From Paenibacillus cisolokensis (GTDB taxonomy: Bacteria; Bacillota; Bacilli; Paenibacillales; Paenibacillaceae), in NCBI RefSeq assembly GCF_018403665.1, contig NZ_BOVJ01000030.1:1-40471 (forward strand): DNA of 40,471 nucleotides, read 5' to 3'. The position numbers and the translations under genes were made by a program. Shown in pieces: positions 17,235-26,435 of this stretch; the first letter of the stretch is position 1, and each line of letters starts with the position of its first letter. The notes beneath the pieces are model-generated. The model ran no database searches, was not told where the DNA came from, and worked only from the letters and a program-made list of their open reading frames with translations.

Positions 17235-19501
17235 TTAATTCCGCACGTTCCGCGTGGCGTATACGCGGATTTCCACGATTTCCGCCCGCGGGCATCCGTT
17301 GGTCGATTCGACCACAACGCGCATCCGTCCGGCGCGCACCGGAGCCGGCAAGACATGGACCCGTTTTCGCCTGCGGTTGTCCCGTTCGCGGTGCAGCACG
17401 GTCCACCTTCCGTCCGCCCATGCCTCGATCCGGTAGTCTTTCACCAGCTCCGGCACAATTTCAAACGGCGTGCGGTGATGATGCAGGTTGATCAGATCTT
17501 CGTTCACATCGTCATTGAACGTGATGTGGATTTCGGCTGCCTCGACCTCGCGCTGCCAGTCCAGCTCGATCCATTCCTCCCGCCCGGCGCGCATCGGTTC
17601 GGACGCCCACAGATGGGGAGCGCCATACGGGCGATGGTAGCCGTCAATCGCTTTATCGGCCTCATAGGCGCGGGTTTCGGGACCGACGCGGAAACAGAAC
17701 GGCCGGCGCGCCTTCCGGTTCATTCGCCATTGCACGACCGGCTGCGCGGGCTGATGGCTTTCCAACGACGGATCGACGACCGGCGCGGAGCCTTTGAAAA
17801 AATAAGCGTGCCGGTTAGCGGCTCATCGGAGTGGTGCAAGCGGACCGACTCGTTCGCTTTGACGATCAGAAAGGCATTTTGCGGACGCTCGGGCGTCCAC
17901 CCGATGTCAAACGCGACCCATTGCTTCTCGCCTTTGTTCACAGCAGCGGACGCTTTCGCCTGCAGCGAACCGGGCACGTAATTTTCCGGTCTGCCCGTAT
18001 CCCGCACTTCGACGTCGATGACGGTTGCGCGATCGGCGTCGATCAGCAGCTCCACGCGGCCGAGATGCGGATCGACGGGAAACAGGATGCCGACATCGGC
18101 CGTCATCCGGACGGCTTCCGCCGGCTTGTCGACCGCGATCCGTTTCAGCACGCTCGAAGCCGTCACCCGCGCGCTGCTCGCCAGATCGAGCGGATCCTCG
18201 TTCGCCAAACCGATGATCGAAGCGTCCTGGCGCAGCATGATCTGCTGCAGCTCTTTCATATGACGCCGGTACAGCTCTCGCGGCGTCACACCCTTCTGCA
18301 CGCACAGCGCCGCTCCCGTACCGGCCGCTTCTCCCATGACGGCGCAGGTCGCCATGACGCGCGTCGTGCCGAACGCGACGTGCGACGCCGAAATATCCCG
18401 TCCGGCCATCAGCATATTCGATACGTTGACCGAATAAAGCGAGCGGAACGGAATATGGTAATTGCCGTCGGGATGCAGATGCTTCGAACCGGACTCGGTC
18501 GAATACATGCCCTGCGGCGGATGCAGATCGATCGACCAGCCTCCGAAGGCGACGCGGTCTTCAAACGGCCGCTGCTCGATAATATCGTTCTGGTTTAGCA
18601 CGTAATCGCCGATAAACCGCCTGTATTCCCGTTTGCCCGGGATGCCCCCGACCCATTCCAGCGTCATATTTTCGGCGTCGAACTTGCCGGAATTTTTGAT
18701 ATAGTCCCAAATTCCGTAAATGACGGCCCATAATTCGTCGCGAATCCGTTCGTTGTCGTGGACGGTATCGAGCTCTCCTCCCCATTCGATCCACCAGTAG
18801 GCGCAGCCGTTGTCGCCGCTCCGGATCACCCTTTTCATCGGAATCGTCGTCTTCGCGATGTCTTTGGCAAAGCTCGGGGGAACGAATTTGACCGGGTGTC
18901 CCGCATCTTTCGTATAAAACAGCAGCGTGCTGCCCAGCGTAATATCGTCGGCCGCTGCAGGAGCCCACTCTTCGTTGTACTCGTGCCGCGCTTCGCGGCC
19001 GATGCGGTATTTCGCTCCGGCCAGAAAGCCGACCAGCCCGTCGCCGGTACAGTCGAGATACATTCGGCTTTCGAAGCGGATGCGCCTCTCCGACCCCATC
19101 ATCCAGCCGGTCACGGAGCGGATCGCCCGCTCATCCTCATCCCCGCCGGCCTCCACTTCGTGGACGTCGGTGTTCAGGAACAGCGAAATGTTTCGTTCCG
19201 CACGCACCGTCTCCAGCACAACCAGGTCCCATATATAAGGATTGCCGTCGATGTTGCGGTACTGGTTCTCTACGAACATTTCGCCCATAATCCCCGTTTC
19301 GCGGGCATACCGGTGCGTCCCGTGCGCGGTCGCCCCGCACACCCACACCCGCACCTCGCTGCTGGAATTGCCACCGAGCACAGGCCGGTTGTTGACCAAT
19401 GCGACGGTTTGTCCCAATCTGGCTGCCGCGACCGCCGCGCAAACGCCCGCCAGCCCGCCGCCCACGACGGTGATATCCGTTTTGACCGTTTCGAGCTTCA
19501 T
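17235..19501 (-). CDS. FAD-dependent oxidoreductase with C-terminal beta-sandwich-like domain, one apparent frameshift
   Basis: The N-terminal 450 residues belong to the FAD-dependent oxidoreductase family PF12831. They carry the dinucleotide-binding start VVGGGLAGVCAAVAAARLG (about 13-31), then VLGGNSSSEVRVW, the CTGDGLVGFLAG segment, and the late MLMAGRDISASHVAFGTTRV block. A second part from about 480 to 755 looks like one or two F5/8-type (discoidin-like) sugar-binding modules (EEWIELDWQREVEAAEIHITF). A6 at 17797-17802 breaks the frame; one more A gives LIFFKGSAPVV and a 755-residue protein. GGAGG precedes the ATG. No signal peptide is evident. The substrate is unknown, and the PhyH and AraC neighbours point to carbohydrate oxidation. 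Confidence 0.85.
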
Positions 19502-19623
19502 GCCGATGCCTCCGTTTCCGCCTTATATTCACAATTTCATAGTAAAGGCTGCTCTTCCCTTTTGACATACACTGTTTTATCATGATGCATATACTTTCTT
19601 TCAATCGGGAAAGGGGTGCGCAT

Positions 19624-20439
19624 ATGGAGGGGTACCGGCTGTGGGAGCTGACGCCGCGGATCAGGCAGTACCGGTACTGGCACCGCAAGGAACGATTCGA
19701 CCTGTACGAGGACCGGTATCCGGGCTGGATGCTGTTTGCCGTCGAAGACGGGGCTTTTCGCTATGAGGTGCAGGACCGGCGGGGAACCGCTTCGTTCGGC
19801 GATCTTGTGTTTTGTCCGCCCCATATCCCGTTCCGGCGGGAAACGATTTCCCCGCTGTCCTTTCATTTCATCATGTTCGATTGGCATGACCCGAACGGCA
19901 ACTTGCTCGAGGCGCACGGCCACGATGGCCCGATTCCCATCGGCAAAATAACCGTCGCCGATCGGCAGCGTCTTGCTTCCGATTATGAGAGGCTCAAAAT
20001 AACAGCCGGGCAGCCGCATTCGCTCCGCCACCCCTGGACGGACCATCTGCTGAAAGACATCTGGTACTTGTACTGCTCCGAGTCCAATCAGGCGATTTAC
20101 GCCGAAGCGATCGTCAAAGATCCGCTGATGGTGCGCGCCGCGGATCTGTTAAAACGGCATGCGTACGGCCCGTTTAGCATGAAGTCTTTGGCCGATACGC
20201 TCGGCCTCAGTCCGGTCCAGTTCACCCGCCGCTTCAAACGCGCCCACAACATGCCGCCGACCGACTATCTGACCCGTCTCCGTTTGCAAAAAGCCTGCTC
20301 CCTGCTGGTGACGACCGCGATGACTCTGGATCAAATCGCGGAACGGTGCGGTTACGAAAACGGCTTTTATCTGAGCAGGGTCTTCTCCAAAAAAATAGAA
20401 ATGAGCCCTACGCAGTATCGCAGGACTCATCGGGTTTAG
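19624..20439 (+). CDS. AraC-family transcriptional regulator
   Basis: This intact 271-residue regulator has a cupin-like N-terminal half (GDLVFCPPHIPFRRE, about 60-75) and two C-terminal helix-turn-helix motifs (SLADTLGLSPVQFTRRF and DQIAERCGYENGFYLSRVF), ending KIEMSPTQYRRTH. The ATG at 19624 is chosen because AAAGGGG lies 7 bases before it; an ATG 42 bases earlier has no such site. It is divergent from the FAD oxidoreductase gene across about 120 A/T-rich bases, so that gene is the likely target. Its stop overlaps the stop of the convergent phosphatase gene by four bases. Confidence 0.88.
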   Translation: MEGYRLWELTPRIRQYRYWHRKERFDLYEDRYPGWMLFAVEDGAFRYEVQDRRGTASFGDLVFCPPHIPFRRETISPLSFHFIMFDWHDPNGNLLEAHGHDGPIPIGKITVADRQRLASDYERLKITAGQPHSLRHPWTDHLLKDIWYLYCSESNQAIYAEAIVKDPLMVRAADLLKRHAYGPFSMKSLADTLGLSPVQFTRRFKRAHNMPPTDYLTRLRLQKACSLLVTTAMTLDQIAERCGYENGFYLSRVFSKKIEMSPTQYRRTHRV

Positions 20440-21310
20440 TTTGGTATTTCGCTCGCTTGAAAGTCGATCCATATTCCGGTCTTGTCATCGGACACTTTAA
20501 ACCTGGGATAGCGCTGGCATTCCGCGTCGCCGGTCTCCAGACGGATCAACCAGTCCGCATATCCGCTCAATCTTTTCTCTCTGATCTGCTTCACCAACTC
20601 TCCCCAGTCCATGTTCTGCGGCTCCATGCTCGAACGCGGGAGAAACAATCCGTCGGTTACAAGGAGAAGCGAGCGGAGGCCGATCCGATTGATGCGGCCG
20701 TACTCGATGAAATCCGCCGCTTCAGGTTGGCCGCTAAGTACGGAATAGCCGCTCAGCGTATTCATTCTTTCTTTATTTTTAAAATGACCGGCTTCACGAG
20801 CTCCCAAAGCTCATCCTTGCGACGGATGCCCCGACGAATGCCGTCCATCCAAATTTTCCGCGATTCGTAATCGACATGGTCCACGTGGTCTCTTGAAACG
20901 TTCCGAACCGAGCCGTCCTCATACAAGGCGGCGATCATACAGTCTCCCGCTTGCGCAAAATCGACATATTTTTCATGAATCCGGACCAAAGCCAGCGCGC
21001 TTGTCCATAACGACGATTTGTCGGACAGATCGATCCCGGATTCCCGCATCGCCTCCCGCAAAAGCGTGTTGGCCCGTAATACCAGCTCATTCAAAGGGGT
21101 TTCGGAGGCTTCTTCCCGATTCAACGCCTGAAAATAATCCTGTATGAGATGGGAAGCCAGATACCCTCCGGTCTCTCCGTTCGGCCCCCGAAACGGATGC
21201 AGGGAAGTGGCGCCGTCCAAAACGCCGTAAAGCCCGGCCTGCCCGTTGACAACGAGAGCATCCTCGTTCCAGTCTCCGGTCCCTTTAATGGATATCGTCT
21301 CCACTTGCAT
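20436..21310 (-). CDS. PP2C (PPM)-type protein phosphatase, one apparent frameshift
   Basis: The product carries the metal-dependent PP2C motifs: WNEDAL (about 14-19), GVLDGATSL (about 29-37), AQAGDCMIAAL (GD pair, about 130) and LLVTDGLFL near residue 225. It would dephosphorylate Ser/Thr residues with Mn/Mg; no membrane helix is seen, so it is cytoplasmic. T5 at 20776-20780 breaks the frame; one more T gives VILKNKERMNTLSGY and 291 residues. GAGGAG lies two bases before the ATG, which is tight; a GTG six bases on (21302-21304) has better spacing. No kinase partner is adjacent, so its target is unknown. Confidence 0.8.
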
Positions 21311-21401
21311 ATCTCCTCTCCCCTACTCGAATCCTTTGATTTCAACGGCGATGCCTTGCATATATTTCTATCATACTCCAAAAAATTCGGAATCTTCTAT
21401 A

Positions 21402-21431
21402 ATAAAAATAGGCGGAGATGAACCTCTGCCT
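21402..21431 (-). terminator. Intrinsic terminator of the fructan operon
   Basis: On the minus strand ATAGGCAGAG pairs with CTCCGCCTAT (one G-U pair) around a 6-nt loop, followed by TTTTATT. It lies 17 bases after the response regulator stop. Confidence 0.85.
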
Positions 21432-21447
21432 ATCTGCCGGGCAGCGA

Positions 21448-23034
21448 TTACATAATTCGGCGATACTCTTCCGGCGTATAGCCGAATTTCCGTTTAAAGA
21501 CGCGGTAGAAATATTTCTCGTCCACGAAGCCGACTTTGGACGCCACCTCGTAGACTCTGGCGTCGCTCTGTTTTAGCAGTTCCACCACTTTCCGGATGCG
21601 CAAATCGGATAAGTATTTGCCGAACGTCATACCCGTATACTGCTTGAACAGCGTATTCAGATAGTTCGGGCTGAAGTGAAACGCCGTGGCGATCGTCTCC
21701 AGATGAAGCGCGTCCATGTAATGTTCGTCGACATATCGGATGCAGCGTTCCATAATCCGTTCATGCTTGTGCGACCTTGTCGCACGAATATGGTCCGCTA
21801 TACGCTCCATCCCTCTCCGCAAGGCGTCCTTCAGCGCCGCGAGCGTATCCGCCCGCGCATGCTCGCGCTCAAGCGCGTCCAGCGTCTCGCGGTACTCTGC
21901 TTCGCTCGCGAACGGCGCCATGACGCCGGCAACTTTGAGCGCATAATGGGCAATGCGCGAACGGAGCGCTTCCGGGACGACGCAGCCCTTCTGCAGCAGC
22001 CGTTCGAACACGGCTTCGACGATCGCCCCGATCCGGTCGGACAAGCCCTGACGCAACGTCTCTTCCATCGCCTCTTCTTCCTTGGCGAGGCCGACGTGAA
22101 CGCCGGGCAGCAGCGCAGGCGCCTCCGCAAAGCGAACGATCCGCGAAGCGCCAATGTAGAACGTGTACGCCGCGGCGAGCATGGCCTCCTCGCCCGCTTC
22201 CTTTCCATGCTCGTGCAGGGACGACCGCCACCTGCTAAGACCGGCGGAAGCGTTCAGCGCCAAAGTTTTGGCCGCCGCGACGTTCATCTCGTCGAGTACC
22301 GCATCGAGCCGCTCATCCTGGAAATGCGAATCCGCCCTCAGCAGCACATACAGGATATGGTCGCGTTCGGCGTCCTGGAAGCAACCGGCGAAGCCGTAAG
22401 GCGCCAGACACCGCTCCGCCAATCGCATGATCGCATCCGGATCAGGCTGCCGCGACGTACGGTCCCGGTCGGCGAGATTTGTCCACGAAAGCGCCAGCAC
22501 ATACCCATGCTGCGGCAGTCCGGCTTGCTGCCACAGTCCGGACGCTTCCTCGCGGGTCAGGCCGCCCTTGATCCATTTGTTCAACTGATGTTCCCGATAA
22601 ACGGGAAGCGCATACTTTAGCTGATATGCCAAGTCTTCCTTCTCACGGCGCTGCGCCTCCTCTTCGCGGATCGCCCGGTACGCGTCGTCCAGCATCTTGA
22701 CGATATGGTCTTCCCTGACCGGCTTGACGAGATAATCGAACGCGACGAAGCGCAGCGCGCGCTGCGCATATTCGAACTGCCGGTAGCCACTTAAGATCAC
22801 GACTTTGAGCGCCGGGTAGTCCCGATGAATTTCTTCGATAAAGCTCAAGCCGTCCATCATCGGCATCTTGATATCGGTGACGACGACATCTACGGGATGA
22901 CAACGCACGGCTTCCAGAGCCAGCTTGCCGTTTGCGGCCTCGTAAACGGCAAGCGTCTCCGGATGCTTGCGCGCAATGTTCGCCAACACTCTGCGCTGAA
23001 ACGGTTCATCGTCTACGATGAGGACATGATGCAT
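21448..23034 (-). CDS. YesN-type response regulator (receiver plus AraC domain), fructan locus
   Basis: This intact 528-residue regulator has a receiver domain (1-120) with VDDE at 7-10, phospho-acceptor Asp54 in VVVTDIKMPMMDG and Lys in FDYLVKPV (about 104), and a C-terminal AraC domain (LETIATAFHFSPNYLNTLF, YEVASKVGFVDEKYFYRVF, ending FGYTPEEYRRIM). The ATG at 23032-23034 follows GGAAGGGGTGG. It lies downstream of the GH32 gene and is the last gene before a terminator. Its probable partner is the kinase at the front of the same cluster, an unusual split of the pair around the transport genes. Confidence 0.92.
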   Translation of the reverse strand: MHHVLIVDDEPFQRRVLANIARKHPETLAVYEAANGKLALEAVRCHPVDVVVTDIKMPMMDGLSFIEEIHRDYPALKVVILSGYRQFEYAQRALRFVAFDYLVKPVREDHIVKMLDDAYRAIREEEAQRREKEDLAYQLKYALPVYREHQLNKWIKGGLTREEASGLWQQAGLPQHGYVLALSWTNLADRDRTSRQPDPDAIMRLAERCLAPYGFAGCFQDAERDHILYVLLRADSHFQDERLDAVLDEMNVAAAKTLALNASAGLSRWRSSLHEHGKEAGEEAMLAAAYTFYIGASRIVRFAEAPALLPGVHVGLAKEEEAMEETLRQGLSDRIGAIVEAVFERLLQKGCVVPEALRSRIAHYALKVAGVMAPFASEAEYRETLDALEREHARADTLAALKDALRRGMERIADHIRATRSHKHERIMERCIRYVDEHYMDALHLETIATAFHFSPNYLNTLFKQYTGMTFGKYLSDLRIRKVVELLKQSDARVYEVASKVGFVDEKYFYRVFKRKFGYTPEEYRRIM

Positions 23035-23122
23035 ACAGGCCACCCCTTCCAAAATAATCTTGCAAAAGTGAAGAAGGCCTCCGCAACCGGAAACTTCAAT
23101 GCCATGGCAATGATGCGCCGAC

Positions 23123-24575
23123 TTAACCGATCGGCTTCATCTCCCACGCCTGGAACCGTACAATGTCAACCGCTTGCTGTGCGAACAAATACAGGCCGCG
23201 GCTGTCTTCTCGAATCGGATAAATCCGCGCGGCAAGGCAGGATTCGCCGTTTACAAACACCTCGACCGCGCTTTGGTCGATCAAAAGACGCAGCGACACC
23301 GTCGGTTCATCCGAACGGTAGGTCTGGACGACGTCGGAGGCGTCCGTCCTGCCGCTTGCGCTCGAACGCTCGCGCACGATGCGGACCCGCTTGTTCGCCG
23401 GGTCGACTTCCACTGCCGTCTCCTCCAGACCGTCCGGCGAACGGAGAAATTTGACGCCGAACGTGCCTCCGGCTGTCGGTCGGAACGCCACCTCCACGTC
23501 GAGCGCGGTTCCTTCGATGCCCGTGTCGACGGTTTCCCCGCCAATCGAGAAGCTCTGCTTCACGGCCGACCGTCCGCGCAGCGTCTCCAGTTCCTTTGCC
23601 GGTTCGATCTTGAGGCCCCGCTCCTCCGACCAGCCGATGACGCGCGGCACGCTCTGGATGCCCGACCAGTCGAACGGCACGTCCAGTCCGCCTCTTGCCG
23701 CATCGTTGATCCAGCCCCACAGCAGCACGCGGCCATCGCCGTCGATTGAAATATTGGTCGCGTAATAGCCGGAATTCGGCCCGTCGAGATAGCCCTGCCG
23801 CTCAACGATAAGCCGTTTGTCCGGGGAGAGCGGACCATAGCAAAATTTCACCGCTCTCTCTTCAATGACCGAATAGATGAGCAGATACTTGTCTCCAAAC
23901 TTCACGACGTTCGGGCATTCCAGAATGACATGATCTTCCGCGTACAGTTTGCCGAGCAACTGCCAGTCCGACAGATCCGCGGACCGGTACAGCCAGATGC
24001 AGCCTTCGTGCTTGTGCGTACCGGCGAGCACCATATGCCAGCCGTCCTGCTCTTTCCATATGAACGGGTCGCGCCAGTCGTCGACGACATCGTGGCCGCC
24101 GTGAATGGCGGTGCTGAGCGCCGGATTGCCTTCGATCTTCGACCAGGTTAACAGATCGTCGCTGCCGACGGCCATCCACTGCTGCGCGCCCATCCGGACC
24201 GGCTCGGCGTCCGGGCTCCCGCCTGAGCGGACCATCGTCTTCGAGCCCTCGAACTCCCCTACGCTTGTATAATAGATAACCGGCCGCTCGCCATCGATGA
24301 CGCAGCATCCCGAGAAACAATGCCGTTCGCCGAGTTCAGGCGAAGGCGCAAGCGCGATCGGCAGCTCCTCCCAATGCACCAGATCCCGGCTTTTGGCATG
24401 TCCCCAATGCATATCGTCCCAGTAGGCCGCATTCGGGTTGTATTGATAGAACAGATGATGCTCGCCCTTATAATAAATCGTGCCGTTCGGATCGTTCATC
24501 CAGTTTTTGCGCGGCAAAAATGATAACGGGGCCTGAGGCGCACGTTCAAATTTCCGGTTTCCACTTGAACCTCAT
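23123..24575 (-). CDS. GH32 beta-fructosidase (levanase/sucrose hydrolase type), apparent frameshifts at the start
   Basis: GH32 enzymes cleave terminal fructose from sucrose, levan or inulin fragments. All three catalytic motifs are present: WMNDPNG (nucleophile Asp), WRDPFIW (RDP, transition-state Asp) and ILECPNVVKF (acid/base Glu), followed by a C-terminal beta-sandwich (SAVEVFVNGE). The usual start RPRYHFLPRKNWMNDPNG is recovered only by adding one T to the run at 24516-24520. The ATG at 24573-24575 overlaps the permease stop (ATGA), but reaching it needs a second added base near 24548-24550; a GTG at 24541-24543 is the alternative start. Length would be 473-484 residues. No signal peptide is seen, so it acts on imported fructosides. 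Confidence 0.9.
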
Positions 24576-25402
24576 CCTTTCACGCCGGTATGCGTAATGC
24601 CTTCTATATAGTACCGTTGCAGAAACAAAAACAGAATGACAATCGGCAGCGTCGTAAAGGTAAGCGTTGCCATAATCTGCCCGTAATAGACCGGAGGCAG
24701 CGTGAAGAACGTCTGAATGCCGAGCTGCACGGTCCGCAGCTTTTCGCCTGTCGTCACCAGTATGGGCCAGAGAAAATCGCCCCAATGCGTGATGAACGTC
24801 AAAATGAAGACCGTCGTGAAGACCGGTCCGGACAGCGGCACGACGATTCGCACGAACGTCTTCATCGGTGACGAGCCGTCAATTGCCGACGCTTCCAATA
24901 TCTCATTCGGCACGTCCATAAAAAATTGGCGGAACATGAAAATGCTGAAGCAGTTGCCGACGAACGGCACAATCAGCGCCAGCCACGTGTCGACCCAACC
25001 CAATGTATTGACGATAAAATAAAGCGGCATGATGATGCTCTCGAACGGCACGATCATGAGCGCGATGACGCCCGACAGCAGCATGTCGCGTCCCTTGAAT
25101 TGCAGCTTGGCGAGCGCGTAGCCGCAGAGGGAGTTGACGACAAGCCCGCTGATGCAAATAACGGTAACATAGAACAGGCTGTTGAACAAATATTTCATCA
25201 TCGGAATCCGGTGAAACGCCTTGATATAGTTATCAAGCGTGACGGATGAAGGCAACAGCGCCTTGATCGAGTTCAAATCCGCGAAAATGTGCGTTTCCGG
25301 CTTCAACGACGATACGACCATCCATAAGAGCGGCGTAATAAACAGCAACGTCATAACAGCGTTGGCCGCATAGAGAAATGCTGCATATTTGCGATCTGAC
25401 AT
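24572..25402 (-). CDS. ABC sugar permease, MalG type
   Basis: This intact 276-residue permease has six predicted membrane helices and the ATPase-contact loop EILEASAIDGSSPMKTFVRIVVPLS. GGAGG precedes the ATG. It is the partner of the MalF-type permease 18 bases upstream and is translationally linked to the GH32 gene by an ATGA overlap. It imports the fructoside delivered by the lipoprotein of this operon. Confidence 0.93.
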   Translation of the reverse strand: MSDRKYAAFLYAANAVMTLLFITPLLWMVVSSLKPETHIFADLNSIKALLPSSVTLDNYIKAFHRIPMMKYLFNSLFYVTVICISGLVVNSLCGYALAKLQFKGRDMLLSGVIALMIVPFESIIMPLYFIVNTLGWVDTWLALIVPFVGNCFSIFMFRQFFMDVPNEILEASAIDGSSPMKTFVRIVVPLSGPVFTTVFILTFITHWGDFLWPILVTTGEKLRTVQLGIQTFFTLPPVYYGQIMATLTFTTLPIVILFLFLQRYYIEGITHTGVKG

Positions 25403-25420
25403 GTGCTACCTCCGTGTGGA

Positions 25421-26344
25421 TTATCGGTCCCGAAGCAGCTTCCGCAGCAGAAACGACAGCAGCACGACGATGATGAAGAAGACGACCGAAATGGCCGAAG
25501 CGTAGCCGGCGTTCCGGAATTGGAAGCCTTGCTGGTAGATGAACAGCGCGAGCGTCCGCGTCGTATTCTCGGGACCGCCATTGGTCATAATGTACGGCTG
25601 CGTAAAGAGCTTGACCGCCTGTATCGTCGTTATCGTCAGCACGAACACGATCACGTTGTACAAGCTCGGGATCGTAATGTACCGAAGCTGCTGAAAGCGG
25701 TTCGCCCCGTCCATAGACGCCGCTTCGTACAGTTCCTTCGGAATACCCTGAAGACCGGCGAGAAAAATCATCATTTGATAGCCCGCCGCCTGCCATACCG
25801 ACATCAGAATGATCGAATTCATCGCCTGGTCGGGACTGCGCAGGAAAGGCTGCTTCGGAATGCCGAGCGCATGCAAAAAGGAGTTGATCAATCCGTCGTT
25901 CGGATTATATAAATAAATCCATAAAATCGCGATGACGGTCATCGACGTGATAACCGGGCTGAAATAGGCGATCCGAAACAGGTTGGTCAGCCGCAGCTTC
26001 TGGTTGACCAGCAAAGCGAGCATCAATGCCAGCCCGCACTGCACCGGCACGACAATCGCCGTGAAATACAACGTATTGTACAACGAGCGATAGAACAAAG
26101 GATCGGTAAACAAAAACAGATAGTTTTCCAGTCCTCTGAATTCGATCTGATCGGGCCGTAACAGATTAAAGCGGGTAAATCCGAAAACGAACGCCAATCC
26201 GAACGGCAAAATGAGGAACAGAGTAATAAGCAAGCCGGCCGGCAATAAGAACGAATATCCCATAATGGCCTCTTGCCGCTTCCGCTTGCGCAGCGACAAC
26301 ATTTTATGCGACCTTGGAGCGCTCGCCATCGCTTCGCCCTGCAT
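25421..26344 (-). CDS. ABC sugar permease, MalF type
   Basis: This permease of about 307 residues has a basic cytoplasmic N-terminus, six predicted membrane helices and the EAA loop ELYEAASMDGANRFQQLRYITIPSL. The ATG at 26342-26344 is chosen for GGAAGTG nine bases upstream; an ATG 33 bases earlier also exists. It follows the binding-protein gene across a strong hairpin. No ATPase gene is present in the operon, as is common when a shared MsmX-like ATPase is used. Confidence 0.93.
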   Translation of the reverse strand: MQGEAMASAPRSHKMLSLRKRKRQEAIMGYSFLLPAGLLITLFLILPFGLAFVFGFTRFNLLRPDQIEFRGLENYLFLFTDPLFYRSLYNTLYFTAIVVPVQCGLALMLALLVNQKLRLTNLFRIAYFSPVITSMTVIAILWIYLYNPNDGLINSFLHALGIPKQPFLRSPDQAMNSIILMSVWQAAGYQMMIFLAGLQGIPKELYEAASMDGANRFQQLRYITIPSLYNVIVFVLTITTIQAVKLFTQPYIMTNGGPENTTRTLALFIYQQGFQFRNAGYASAISVVFFIIVVLLSFLLRKLLRDR

Positions 26345-26381
26345 TGTTCCGTTCACTTCCTTTCTCCCGCGGGACATAACG

Positions 26382-26419
26382 GCTGCGGCATTAGGCGGTT
26401 AATGGCCTAATGCCGCAGC
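26382..26419. promoter_or_regulatory. Stem-loop between binding-protein and permease genes
   Basis: GCTGCGGCATTAGGC (26382-26396) and GCCTAATGCCGCAGC (26405-26419) form a perfect 15-bp stem with an 8-nt loop. No T tail follows in the direction of transcription. Such hairpins after binding-protein genes are known to protect the upstream mRNA or partly stop transcription, giving more binding protein than permease. Confidence 0.75.
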
Positions 26420-26435
26420 GCAAGCCGCTTATGAA

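Noticed and set aside
19562-19595. Promoter for the AraC gene at TTGACA 19562-19567
   Set aside because: The nearest good -10 (TATACT, 19590-19595) is 22 bases away, too far for a standard promoter.
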